NCBI GenBank assembly: GCA_018400625.1
Contig: JAGYMJ010000182.1
Location: 1-7,190, forward strand
DNA length: 7,190 nucleotides
DNA from: Planctomycetota bacterium
GTDB taxonomy: Bacteria; Planctomycetota; Brocadiia; SM23-32
Direction of reading: 5' to 3'
Of the stretch, positions 1 to 6,226 are shown piece after piece. The notes under the pieces were generated by a model. The model did no database searches, was not told the origin of the DNA, and saw nothing but the letters and a program-made list of their open reading frames with translations. A program made the translations under genes and the position numbers. The stretch's first letter is position 1; each line of letters starts with the position of its first letter.

Positions 1-34
1 ACTATCAAAATCATTGCCGTGCATAAATACTCCT

Positions 35-86
35 CCACCGGGACAAGCCCGTCGGTAAGAACCACCAATCAACGTGGTTCACTGAG
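35..86 (-). repeat. Palindromic repeat element, copy 1 (inverted, left side degenerate)
   Basis: Read on the minus strand, this stretch matches the complete element at 4422-4489. Positions 63-86 are identical over 24 nt to the reverse complement of 4422-4445, and 38-57 match the central hairpin with few changes. The hairpin arms here (35-42 and 48-55, loop ACAAG) carry two internal mismatches, whereas copy 2 is perfect. The TCAGTGAA-type end is present only at the 71-86 side. No matching arm is recognisable left of about 35, so the copy is truncated or decayed. It lies upstream of the gap promoter. Confidence 0.8.
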
Positions 87-157
87 GACGTGCCATAATT
101 ATATCTATCCGTCTACTTTAAGTTGAGATTATTCGCTCGCTGTTCAATCCGGTTTGT

Positions 158-186
158 TTGACAAAAAAAAGATAAACTGTTATATT
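158..186 (+). promoter_or_regulatory. Sigma-70-type promoter for gap
   Basis: There is a perfect -35 hexamer TTGACA at 158-163, a 17-nt A-rich spacer, and TATATT at 181-186 as -10 (one mismatch from consensus). Transcription would start near 193, giving a leader of about 90 nt before the gap ATG. The leader contains only weak AT-rich inverted repeats (197-202 with 213-218; 239-249 with 257-265), and I do not see a recognisable riboswitch. Strong hexamers and optimal spacing suit a highly expressed glycolytic gene. No operator could be identified. Confidence 0.8.
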
Positions 187-270
187 TTGGGTAGATTTGT
201 TGTTATTCATATCAACAACATTTCCAGTAGAAGAGTCGATTGTTATTAGTTTTTTTCTAAACAATTAATT

Positions 271-276
271 AAGGAG
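271..276 (+). promoter_or_regulatory. Ribosome binding site of gap
   Basis: AAGGAG lies 5 nt before the ATG at 282. It is a near-perfect Shine-Dalgarno sequence and fixes that start. Confidence 0.85.
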
Positions 277-281
277 AAGTT

Positions 282-1292
282 ATGGCTATTAAGGTAGGAA
301 TTAACGGATTTGGACGTATTGGAAGGCTTGTGTTTCGGGTGTTGCAGGAGAGAGATAATTTTGAAGTTGTCGCCATCAATGATTTGGCCGATGCTGAAAA
401 TCTGGCATATTTACTTAAATATGATACCGTGCACGGGCGTCTGGACGCTGAAGTTAAGGTTGAAGGTGACAACATCGTGGTCGATGGCAAAGCCATCCCC
501 GTGCTGAGTATCAAAGACCCGACCCAGCTCCCGTGGGAGGAGAAGGATGTCTATTTTGCCGTAGAATCCACAGGCGTTTTTACGACCAGGAGTTCTGATA
601 AGGGCGGATATGGCGACCATATTAAAGCGGGCGCCGAAAAAGTCATTCTTACCGTTCCGGCTAAAGATGAAGTGGACGCGACTGTTGTGCTGGGTGTCAA
701 TGATGATGATTTGGGGGCTGATGACAAATGTATTTCAAACGCTTCCTGCACGACCAATTGTTTAGCTCCAATCACCAAGGTTCTTAACGATAACTTCGGT
801 GTCGAGAACGGGCTTATGACGACCTGTCATGGCTACACAAATGATCAGGTAACCTGCGACAGCATCCACTCCAAACCGGTGCGCGGCCGGGCGGCGGCTT
901 TGAACATCATACCGACTTCCACCGGCGCTGCTGTTGCTATCGGCAAGGTCATCCCCGACCTCGACGGTAAGTTGGATGGGTTGGCTCTCAGAGTCCCTGT
1001 AGCCTGCGGGTCCATTGTTGACCTTGTGGCAGAATGCAAGAAAGATGTCAGTGCCGATGCAATAAATGCGGCCATGAAAGAAGCTGCTGAAGGAGGCATG
1101 AAAGGTATCCTGGAATATACAGAGGACCCGATAGCGAGCAGCGATATTCTTGGTAATCCGGCCAGCTCCATATTTGACGCAGGTCACACCAGTGTCAAGG
1201 GTAACATGGTTAAGGTTCTGAGCTGGTATGATAACGAGTGGGGTTATTCCAACAGAGTGGCGGACCTTATGGAAAAAGCGGCTAACCTCTAA
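282..1292 (+). CDS. gap: Glyceraldehyde-3-phosphate dehydrogenase, phosphorylating
   Basis: Cytosolic enzyme converting glyceraldehyde-3-phosphate, NAD+ and phosphate to 1,3-bisphosphoglycerate. The 336-residue length is normal for the family. The N-terminal Rossmann motif [10 protein letters not shown] is at residues 6-15, and an Asp at 34 is in the place typical of NAD-preferring enzymes. The active site SNASCTTNC is at 152-160 with catalytic Cys156, and the partner His183 follows. Substrate-binding elements include the STG at 213-215 and Arg238, and the C-terminal DNEWGYSNR is at 318-326. Two segments differ from textbook enzymes. The cofactor loop reads D-S-I-H (193-196) where many NAD enzymes have D-L-P-H, and the strand after Arg238 reads [11 protein letters not shown]. 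These may affect cofactor choice but do not remove catalytic residues. It is the first gene of the run with pgk and accD. The start is set by a strong ribosome binding site. Confidence 0.97.
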   Translation: MAIKVGINGFGRIGRLVFRVLQERDNFEVVAINDLADAENLAYLLKYDTVHGRLDAEVKVEGDNIVVDGKAIPVLSIKDPTQLPWEEKDVYFAVESTGVFTTRSSDKGGYGDHIKAGAEKVILTVPAKDEVDATVVLGVNDDDLGADDKCISNASCTTNCLAPITKVLNDNFGVENGLMTTCHGYTNDQVTCDSIHSKPVRGRAAALNIIPTSTGAAVAIGKVIPDLDGKLDGLALRVPVACGSIVDLVAECKKDVSADAINAAMKEAAEGGMKGILEYTEDPIASSDILGNPASSIFDAGHTSVKGNMVKVLSWYDNEWGYSNRVADLMEKAANL

Positions 1293-1330
1293 TTCGCTCA
1301 ACCGACGGAATTATTAGTCAATAAAAGTAA

Positions 1331-1364
1331 AAAAGGGACTCTCATTCTACAAGAGTCCCTTTTT
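1331..1364 (+). terminator. Intrinsic terminator or attenuator between gap and pgk
   Basis: There is a perfect 12-bp inverted repeat, AAAAGGGACTCT (1331-1342) against AGAGTCCCTTTT (1352-1363), with a 9-nt loop. It ends in a run of five T (1360-1364), four of them within the stem. The layout fits an intrinsic terminator, and because the stem is A/T-flanked on both sides it could work in either direction. Only 26 nt separate it from the pgk start and no convincing separate pgk promoter is visible. Partial read-through that lowers pgk relative to gap, or 3'-end stabilisation of a gap transcript, is likely. Confidence 0.7.
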
Positions 1365-1390
1365 GCATATAATAAAGAGGGCTTCTTGAT

Positions 1391-2563
1391 ATGAAAACTA
1401 TTAGAGATATTGCTGACGGGATTGCTGATAAAAGGGTATTGATGCGAGTGGATTTTAACGTGCCTATGGACAAAAAGAACGGTGAAATCACCAATGACCT
1501 TCGCATCCGCAACGCCCTGCCAACTATACAATTTGCTGTTGACGCCGGCGCTAAAGTCATTCTGATGAGCCATCTTGGACGGCCGGACGGCGAAAAGAGA
1601 CCGGAGTTAAGCCTTGAAAAGGTTGCTGTCAGGTTAGGGGAAATTGCCGAATGCAATGTGAAATTCGCGCCTGACTGTGTCGGCGATGAAGCGAGGGACG
1701 CTGTCGATAAGTTGCAAAGCGGCGAGATTCTCATGCTGGAGAACCTTCGTTTCCATAGCGAGGAGAAAGATAATGATCCGGAGTTCGCACGCGAACTCTC
1801 AAAACTCGGCGATTTTTATGTTAATGACGCGTTCGGTACTGCACACCGGGCGCATGCATCCACCGAAGGGGTTGCTCAATTCTTGCCCTCAGTGGCCGGT
1901 TTTCTCATTGAAAAGGAGGTTGAATATCTTGAAAAAGCACTCGCCGCCCCTGAAAGGCCATTTGTTGCTATAATGGGGGGGGCCAAAGTCAGTGATAAGA
2001 TAGAAGCCATTCGCAACATACTGAAGAAAGCTGATGCGCTGCTCATTGGCGGGGCAATGGCTTATACCTTTCTCAAATACCAGGGCATTTCCACCGGTAA
2101 TTCAATGGTGGAGGAAGATAAATTAAGCCTGGCGGGAGAGCTGCTCGATGAATATGGGGAGAAGATAGTCCTGCCCACGGATCATTTATGCGCAGCGGAT
2201 ATAAATGATGATCCGGAGGTTGAATCCGTAGGTAAGCACATACCCGATGGACTGATAGGGCTTGACATTGGACCGGAAACGGCAAAACTTTATGCTGAAA
2301 GAATTCGAAACGCCAAATTGGTGACATGGAACGGCCCGATGGGGTATTTCGAGCTGGAGGCCTTTGCCGGAGGTACCCGCAGCGTTGCTCGTGCCGTGGC
2401 GCAATGTGAAGGTATAAGCATTATCGGCGGCGGCGAAACTGCCGAGAGTATTGAACAACTCGATTTGCAGGATAACGTAAGTCATATTTCCACCGGTGGG
2501 GGCGCATGTCTTGACTACCTTGCCGGCAAAACACTTCCCGGGATTGCTGCACTGCAAGATTGA
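1391..2563 (+). CDS. pgk: Phosphoglycerate kinase
   Basis: Cytosolic kinase transferring the acyl phosphate of 1,3-bisphosphoglycerate to ADP, giving ATP and 3-phosphoglycerate; it acts directly after the gap product. At 390 residues it has the usual bacterial length. Signature blocks run in order: RVDFNVP 19-25, SHLGRP 60-65, LENLRF 116-121 and the NDAFGTAHRAHAS segment to 157 form the N-terminal substrate domain. GGAKVSDK 196-203, DIGPET 292-297, WNGPMG 313-318, GGGETA 346-351 and STGGGA 367-372 form the C-terminal nucleotide domain. No key block is missing. An AGAGGG ribosome site at 1376-1381 sits 9 nt before the ATG. It lies behind the gap terminator-like hairpin and 32 nt before accD, so it is probably co-transcribed with both. 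Confidence 0.97.
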   Translation: MKTIRDIADGIADKRVLMRVDFNVPMDKKNGEITNDLRIRNALPTIQFAVDAGAKVILMSHLGRPDGEKRPELSLEKVAVRLGEIAECNVKFAPDCVGDEARDAVDKLQSGEILMLENLRFHSEEKDNDPEFARELSKLGDFYVNDAFGTAHRAHASTEGVAQFLPSVAGFLIEKEVEYLEKALAAPERPFVAIMGGAKVSDKIEAIRNILKKADALLIGGAMAYTFLKYQGISTGNSMVEEDKLSLAGELLDEYGEKIVLPTDHLCAADINDDPEVESVGKHIPDGLIGLDIGPETAKLYAERIRNAKLVTWNGPMGYFELEAFAGGTRSVARAVAQCEGISIIGGGETAESIEQLDLQDNVSHISTGGGACLDYLAGKTLPGIAALQD

Positions 2564-2580
2564 ATTTTCCCTTTATCTAC

Positions 2581-2587
2581 AAGGGGG
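2581..2587 (+). promoter_or_regulatory. Ribosome binding site of accD
   Basis: AAGGGGG ends 8 nt before the ATG at 2596 within the 32-nt pgk-accD gap. It supports that start and translation from a shared transcript. Confidence 0.65.
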
Positions 2588-2595
2588 CATAGAAA

Positions 2596-3417
2596 ATGAG
2601 GTTTTTCCGCAAAAAAAAGCCTGTTCCTGACGGCGTTTTTATGAAATGCGATGGATGTGACGAAATGGTATATCGCAAAACGGTGGAAGAGCGCCTTTGG
2701 GTATGCCCTGAATGCAATTTCCATTTCAGAATAAATGTCGACGATCGGATCAGACTGCATTTAGACGAAGGGTCATTCCAAGAAATTGATTCTGAGATAA
2801 CGAGCAGCGATCCCCTGAAGTTCGTTTCCGGCGATGCCTATTCCGACAAGTTAGAGTCCGATTACAAAAAGACAGGTATGAACGAGGCCATTTGCTGCGG
2901 TACAGGGGCTATTGAAGGCAAGCCTGTCGTCGTCGCCTGTATGGACTTTCGATTTCGGGGTGGCAGTATGGGATGCGCGGTGGGGGAGAAGTTGTCACGC
3001 GCTATTGAGCTCGCGGCTGAAGAGGGCATCCCCTTAGTCACTTTTGCCAGTTCAGGCGGTGCCAGGATGCAGGAAGGAGCTCTGAGCCTCATGCAAATGG
3101 CAAAAACCTGTACGGCATTGCAAAGACTGGATGAGAGCAAAATTCCCTATATCAGCGTGATGACCCATCCCACAACCGGCGGTGTAACGGCAAGCTGGGC
3201 CTCTATGGGAGATATTATAATGGCTGAACCCGGCGCTATGATCGGTTTCGCCGGCAGGAGAGTCATTGAACAGACCGTCAAAGAAGACCTGCCTGAAGGC
3301 TTTCAAACAGCAGAGTTTTTGTTGGAGCATGGTTTTCTTGATCTTATCGTTGAACGCGCCGACTTAAAAAGCACAATATCTTCGGTTCTTACCTACCTGA
3401 AATGCGTCGGAGTTTAA
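2596..3417 (+). CDS. accD: Acetyl-CoA carboxylase carboxyltransferase subunit beta
   Basis: Beta half of the carboxyltransferase that, with AccA, moves the carboxyl group from biotin on AccB to acetyl-CoA to give malonyl-CoA, the first committed step of fatty-acid synthesis. The 273-residue protein has the diagnostic N-terminal zinc ribbon with Cys18, Cys21, Cys37 and Cys40. A crotonase-type carboxyltransferase core follows, with GGSMG 122-126, SSGGARMQEG 152-161, PTTGGVTAS 192-200 and the GFAGRRVIEQT segment at 217-227. The usual FMGGSMGSVVGE reads FRGGSMGCAVGE here, a mild variation. No AccA lies in this window. It follows pgk by 32 nt with its own ribosome site and is followed after 37 nt by the nuclease gene without any strong terminator. 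Confidence 0.96.
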   Translation: MRFFRKKKPVPDGVFMKCDGCDEMVYRKTVEERLWVCPECNFHFRINVDDRIRLHLDEGSFQEIDSEITSSDPLKFVSGDAYSDKLESDYKKTGMNEAICCGTGAIEGKPVVVACMDFRFRGGSMGCAVGEKLSRAIELAAEEGIPLVTFASSGGARMQEGALSLMQMAKTCTALQRLDESKIPYISVMTHPTTGGVTASWASMGDIIMAEPGAMIGFAGRRVIEQTVKEDLPEGFQTAEFLLEHGFLDLIVERADLKSTISSVLTYLKCVGV

Positions 3418-3454
3418 CGATTCTTTCGCCCTTCCAATCGTCTTGCAAAAAGAT

Positions 3455-3979
3455 ATGACCCGACGTCAGCAAATTTTTAATACCTTGATCGTGCTTGCTA
3501 TAGGTATTATGCTCGGATATCTGATTGGAATATCCGTCCCTCAGGCATCTGCGCCCGTAAGTCAGACCCCAATGGATTATCCGGTATCGGGCGTTCATTG
3601 CCCCGTTATGCACGTTGCTGATGGTGATACGATCCAGGTTTGGATAGGCCGTTCCGTCGAGACCGTCAGACTTCTTCATATCGACACACCGGAAATGGAA
3701 GAGCCCGGTTATCAAAAGGCCCGCGATGCGTTGAAGGATTTGACAGGGCGTGGTCCCGTCAGGTTGGAGGGGGAGCATCCCGGGCGATTGGAACGTGGTC
3801 ATTATGGTCGTTATCTTGCTTATGTGTATATTGGAAGCCAATGTGCAAACGTAGAAATGGTAAGACAGGGGTGGTCGAAGTACTGGACTAAATTCGGTCA
3901 AAGCCGTCTTGAGAATGAATTTAATGCCGCGGAAGCCGAGGCTAAATCTGCATCCAGGGGCCTCTGGAGAGATAATTGA
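3455..3979 (+). CDS. Membrane-anchored thermonuclease (SNase) family protein
   Basis: Staphylococcal-nuclease-like protein of 174 residues from this ATG. A short positively charged head (RR at 3-4) precedes a hydrophobic segment at about 7-28, then the catalytic domain, so it should be exported and probably stays anchored. The SNase calcium and catalytic positions are all present: DGDT 56-59, VRLLHIDTPE 71-80 (Arg72, Asp77, Glu80 matching Arg35, Asp40, Glu43 of the Staphylococcus enzyme) and YGRYLAYVY 117-125 (Arg119 matching Arg87). It is therefore expected to be an active Ca-dependent nuclease of DNA and/or RNA. Cys49 and Cys130 could form a disulfide outside the membrane. A TTG at 3443 would add four residues; neither start has a good ribosome site, so ATG is preferred. 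It overlaps nothing and is coupled to the next gene. Confidence 0.88.
   Translation: MTRRQQIFNTLIVLAIGIMLGYLIGISVPQASAPVSQTPMDYPVSGVHCPVMHVADGDTIQVWIGRSVETVRLLHIDTPEMEEPGYQKARDALKDLTGRGPVRLEGEHPGRLERGHYGRYLAYVYIGSQCANVEMVRQGWSKYWTKFGQSRLENEFNAAEAEAKSASRGLWRDN
3966..3971 (+). promoter_or_regulatory. Ribosome binding site deciding the start of the OB-fold gene
   Basis: GGAGAG inside the last codons of the nuclease gene lies 9 nt before the ATG at 3981. It supports that start over an in-frame ATG at 3909, which would lie deep inside the nuclease gene and lacks such a site. Confidence 0.7.
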
Positions 3980-3980
3980 C

Positions 3981-4412
3981 ATGCCAATGAGAAATCCACA
4001 TCGTGCAAAGCGAGTATTCCAAATAATACTTCTGCTCATACTGAGCGTTACCGTTGTGGTCCGTACCTGTGACTTGAGAAGGGGTGAATTAAAGACAGTA
4101 CAGCACCGCATAGAATGGGATCAGGCCCAGCAGCATGTTGGGGAGCATAAAACGGTTTTGGGGCCGGTCGTCAGCGCTAATTATGTTGATCACGTTAAGG
4201 GCAAACCCACTTTTTTAGATATCGGAAGGCCCTATCCCCAGGAGCCGAGGTTCAATGTCGTGATATGGGGCGAATATCGCCATAATTTTAGCCGGCCTCC
4301 CGAAGAAATGTACAGGGGGAAGATCATACAGGTGAAGGGGAGGGTTGCCGAGCATAGAGGCGTGCCTCAAATAATTGTACAGGCTCCCGATGCCATAGAA
4401 ATTATTGAATAA
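3981..4412 (+). CDS. Membrane-anchored small protein with probable OB-fold nucleic-acid-binding domain
   Basis: A 143-residue protein starting 1 nt after the nuclease stop. A basic N-terminus (RNPHRAKR) is followed by one hydrophobic segment at about 12-28, then a soluble domain. Residues 48-143 show the alternating pattern of an OB-fold family: a QHVGEHKTVLGPVVSA opening (51-66), TFLDIG 77-82, a FNVVIW strand 91-96, YRGKIIQVKGRV 111-122 and RGVPQIIVQAPDAIEII at the end. Similar domains occur in exported proteins and next to nucleases, where they are thought to bind nucleic acid; that assignment is from remembered pattern, not a search. Cys30 just after the membrane segment does not sit in a proper lipobox. 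The immediate coupling to the nuclease gene suggests the two proteins act together outside the cytoplasmic membrane, perhaps in taking up or degrading environmental nucleic acid. Confidence 0.7.
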   Translation: MPMRNPHRAKRVFQIILLLILSVTVVVRTCDLRRGELKTVQHRIEWDQAQQHVGEHKTVLGPVVSANYVDHVKGKPTFLDIGRPYPQEPRFNVVIWGEYRHNFSRPPEEMYRGKIIQVKGRVAEHRGVPQIIVQAPDAIEIIE

Positions 4413-4421
4413 TGTTGAGTG

Positions 4422-4489
4422 CTCAGTGAACCACGTTGATTGGTGCTCCCTACCGCCGGGCTTGTCCCGGCGGTAACGTGTTTCACTGA
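4422..4489 (+). repeat. Palindromic repeat element, copy 2 (complete), at the convergent junction
   Basis: The ends are a 15-bp inverted repeat with one mismatch (TCAGTGAACCACGTT 4423-4437; AACGTGTTTCACTGA 4475-4489). Inside is a perfect 10-bp stem, TACCGCCGGG 4451-4460 with CCCGGCGGTA 4466-4475, loop CTTGT. The 13 nt between outer and inner 5' arms (4438-4450) stay unpaired. It lies 9 nt after the OB-fold gene stop and overlaps the stop codon of the oppositely oriented cysteine-rich gene (4483-4485). No T-tract follows on either strand, so it is not a classical intrinsic terminator, although the long stem could block or stabilise both transcripts. There is no coding capacity. Small non-autonomous mobile palindrome (MITE- or REP-like) is the best description. 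Confidence 0.85.
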
Positions 4490-5067
4490 TATTGGCTAAT
4501 TTTCCGGCGGAGTATTGAAAGGAAGCGTTCCCCAAAATTTTCTTTTATTAAACAGGCCGTCCCCCGTTCAATGAGCGAACAATTGGCGGTATGGGCGGTC
4601 CTGCAGCAAGGGAAATTATAGGCATCGTCCTGGACCGACAGCGTTTTTTCACCTTTACCGCTCAAGGACAAGGGCCAGAGCACGCAGTTGCGGGGCTTGA
4701 TCTCTACAGGGGATATGTTTTGATCCAGGGCGATCGAGTGCAAGGAACACCGCACTTGACCGTCCCCAGTCCGGTAAGATAAGGAACAAAATTGTTCTTT
4801 ATCTTTTCTGAGTATATAACCGGCGCCGATCCAGCGCAGGAAATCGGAGACATCATTCCCTCTGCCCTCTACAGGGTAGTTCGAGGCGGCGGGTAAACAT
4901 CGGGATATCTTTTCCTTCTCTTTCGCATTGATCCATACATCATACACACCACAGCAGCAGAGTCGATTGCGGCATGATTTCGGATCACATCGGTATTTTA
5001 GTCCCGTTACCGCATTGACATCAACACTATAGCCTTGCACTTCCACATACTTTTGATCTGATTTCAT
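4483..5067 (-). CDS. Cysteine-rich putative metal/Fe-S cluster protein, DUF3109/YkgJ-like
   Basis: A 194-residue soluble protein with 13 cysteines. The N-terminal cluster is Cys27, Cys32, Cys37-39 (C-x4-C-x4-CCC). It is followed by Cys57, Cys94, Cys107 with His110 in CSLHSIAL, Cys128 in KPRNCVLWPLSLS, Cys154-155, Cys163 and Cys172. The CxxH...KPxxCxxxPL pattern resembles the DUF3109 and YkgJ-type zinc/iron-binding families, whose biochemical role is not well established. I infer metal binding but no reaction. The ATG at 5067 is the first in-frame start after the phosphofructokinase stop 30 nt away; no clear ribosome site precedes it, so reading may depend on the upstream gene. It is third in the likely minus-strand operon. 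The TGA stop lies inside the terminal arm of the palindromic repeat, so the C-terminus was probably trimmed or set by that element. Confidence 0.8.
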   Translation of the reverse strand: MKSDQKYVEVQGYSVDVNAVTGLKYRCDPKSCRNRLCCCGVYDVWINAKEKEKISRCLPAASNYPVEGRGNDVSDFLRWIGAGYILRKDKEQFCSLSYRTGDGQVRCSLHSIALDQNISPVEIKPRNCVLWPLSLSGKGEKTLSVQDDAYNFPCCRTAHTANCSLIERGTACLIKENFGERFLSILRRKISQYQ

Positions 5068-5097
5068 CGATAATGTCCATGGGCAAGCCGATCACCA

Positions 5098-6195
5098 TCA
5101 ATTACCTAAACAGGTACCGACCGATCTGGCCGTCTGCACGATCTGATCGTCAGGATTGATGCTGCGTTGACGTTCGGCCACTTTATGCAGGGGAACGGTT
5201 CGTATTTGAGTGCCTTTAAGTGCTACCATGATTCCGAATTCTCCCATAGCGGCGGATTTCATTGCATGATGTCCGAACTGTGTGGCAAGCACCCTGTCCC
5301 GTGCGGTAGGAGTGCCGCCTCTTTGCAAATGCCCTAAAACTGCTGATCGCGCCTCTATACCGGTATATTCTTCGATCACACGTGCAAGATGAGAACCAAT
5401 GCCCCCCAGTCGGAGCGGGTCATGGCTTTCCTGAACCCTGTTTCGCTCGACATATTTACCTTCAGGAGTTTTTACACCCTCAGCCACAACGATAATACTA
5501 AAACGTCGGCCTGATTGAGCTCTTCCGGTAAGGGCATTGCATACAATTTCAAGGTTATAGGGAATTTCAGGGATAAGTATAACATCGCCGCCACCGGCTA
5601 ATCCGCCCATAAGTGCCAGCCAGCCGACATACCGGCCCATTGTTTCAACGACCATGGCACGTCTGTGCGACTGTGCGGTGGTATGGAGCCGATCAACGGC
5701 ATCGGCGACTATTTGAACGGCGGTATCGAAGCCAAAAGTCACATCAGTTTCACAGACGTCATTATCGATTGTTTTGGGCACGCCTACCGTTGGGATCCCC
5801 ATTTTATTCAGACGTTCGGCGATACTCAGTGTCCCGTCCCCTCCGATACAGACGATGGCATCGAGACCGAACTTACGGCAATTTTTTACGCATTTCTCCG
5901 ACATATCCATGGGGGGGCTGTTGGGAGCGTCCGGTGGGTAATAAGAAAACGGATTGGCTTTGTTAGACGCCCCAAGAATCGTTCCGCCTAATGTCAGTAT
6001 CCCGCTCACATCATCCCAGGTCAATTCTGATATATCGCCGGTTACCAATCCATCAAAACCGTCAGAAATCCCATATACTTCGATATCAAAATCCTGGATT
6101 GCCGATTTAACCACGGCCCTGATGACGGCATTTAGTCCTGGACAATCCCCTCCGCCGGTAAGAACGCCTATTTTTCTCACTTTTTTGTTTTTCAC
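5098..6195 (-). CDS. pfkA: 6-phosphofructokinase, group-III-like, probably ATP-dependent
   Basis: Phosphorylates fructose-6-phosphate to fructose-1,6-bisphosphate in the cytosol. The 365-residue protein begins with the nucleotide motif GGDCPGLNAVIRA (15-27). The donor-site motif GGDGT is at 118-122 and PKTIDND at 140-146, with catalytic Asp144. MGR 186-188, Glu210 and LGHLQRGG 287-294 (His289, Arg292) complete the sugar-phosphate site. The glycine at 121 (E. coli 104) is the ATP-type residue, while Lys141 (E. coli 124) is the residue of PPi-type and group III enzymes. Known enzymes with Gly plus Lys, such as Streptomyces and trypanosome PFK, use ATP, so ATP is the inferred donor. The start is GTG, supported by GAGGTGG ending 4 nt upstream. 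It lies 31 nt after the ankyrin gene and converges toward gap-pgk. Confidence 0.93.
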   Translation of the reverse strand: MKNKKVRKIGVLTGGGDCPGLNAVIRAVVKSAIQDFDIEVYGISDGFDGLVTGDISELTWDDVSGILTLGGTILGASNKANPFSYYPPDAPNSPPMDMSEKCVKNCRKFGLDAIVCIGGDGTLSIAERLNKMGIPTVGVPKTIDNDVCETDVTFGFDTAVQIVADAVDRLHTTAQSHRRAMVVETMGRYVGWLALMGGLAGGGDVILIPEIPYNLEIVCNALTGRAQSGRRFSIIVVAEGVKTPEGKYVERNRVQESHDPLRLGGIGSHLARVIEEYTGIEARSAVLGHLQRGGTPTARDRVLATQFGHHAMKSAAMGEFGIMVALKGTQIRTVPLHKVAERQRSINPDDQIVQTARSVGTCLGN

Positions 6196-6199
6196 TTTA

Positions 6200-6206
6200 C
6201 CACCTC
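6200..6206 (-). promoter_or_regulatory. Ribosome binding site deciding the GTG start of pfkA
   Basis: On the minus strand, GAGGTGG occurs 4 nt before the GTG at 6195-6193. It is the only strong Shine-Dalgarno match in the 31-nt gap and settles the non-ATG start. Confidence 0.7.
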
Positions 6207-6226
6207 AATAGCTTGCATTTTTTTTA

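Noticed and set aside
762..1301. 179-residue open frame antisense to gap
   Set aside because: A shadow of the strongly conserved gap reading frame without motifs of its own.
1368..1373. TATAAT hexamer just before pgk, as a possible separate promoter
   Set aside because: No -35-like hexamer lies 16-18 nt upstream (the region is the terminator loop), and a start there would put the ribosome site almost at the 5' end of the mRNA.
3417..3441. Inverted repeat ACGATT/AATCGT after accD as a terminator
   Set aside because: Only 6 bp with a 13-nt loop and no T-tract; too weak to call.
3909..3980. Upstream in-frame start for the OB-fold protein
   Set aside because: It would overlap 71 nt of the nuclease gene, and the ATG at 3981 has a good ribosome site, followed by a natural membrane-anchor N-terminus.
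4068..4070. Cys30 of the OB-fold protein as a lipoprotein attachment site
   Set aside because: The preceding residues VRT do not match a lipobox, which needs a small residue at -1 and Leu-like at -3.
3389..4111. 240-residue open frame on the minus strand
   Set aside because: It lies antisense to the nuclease gene and the start of the OB-fold gene, shows no recognisable motif, and the plus-strand frame has all SNase catalytic residues.
4591..4782. 63-residue plus-strand frame between the convergent operons
   Set aside because: Antisense to the cysteine-rich gene, which has the conserved cysteine pattern; no ribosome site or motif.
6193..6219. Eight-codon minus-strand frame (ATG CAA ... AAG TGA) overlapping the pfkA GTG start, as a leader peptide
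   Set aside because: It has no ribosome site and no regulatory codon run, and its length is expected by chance.
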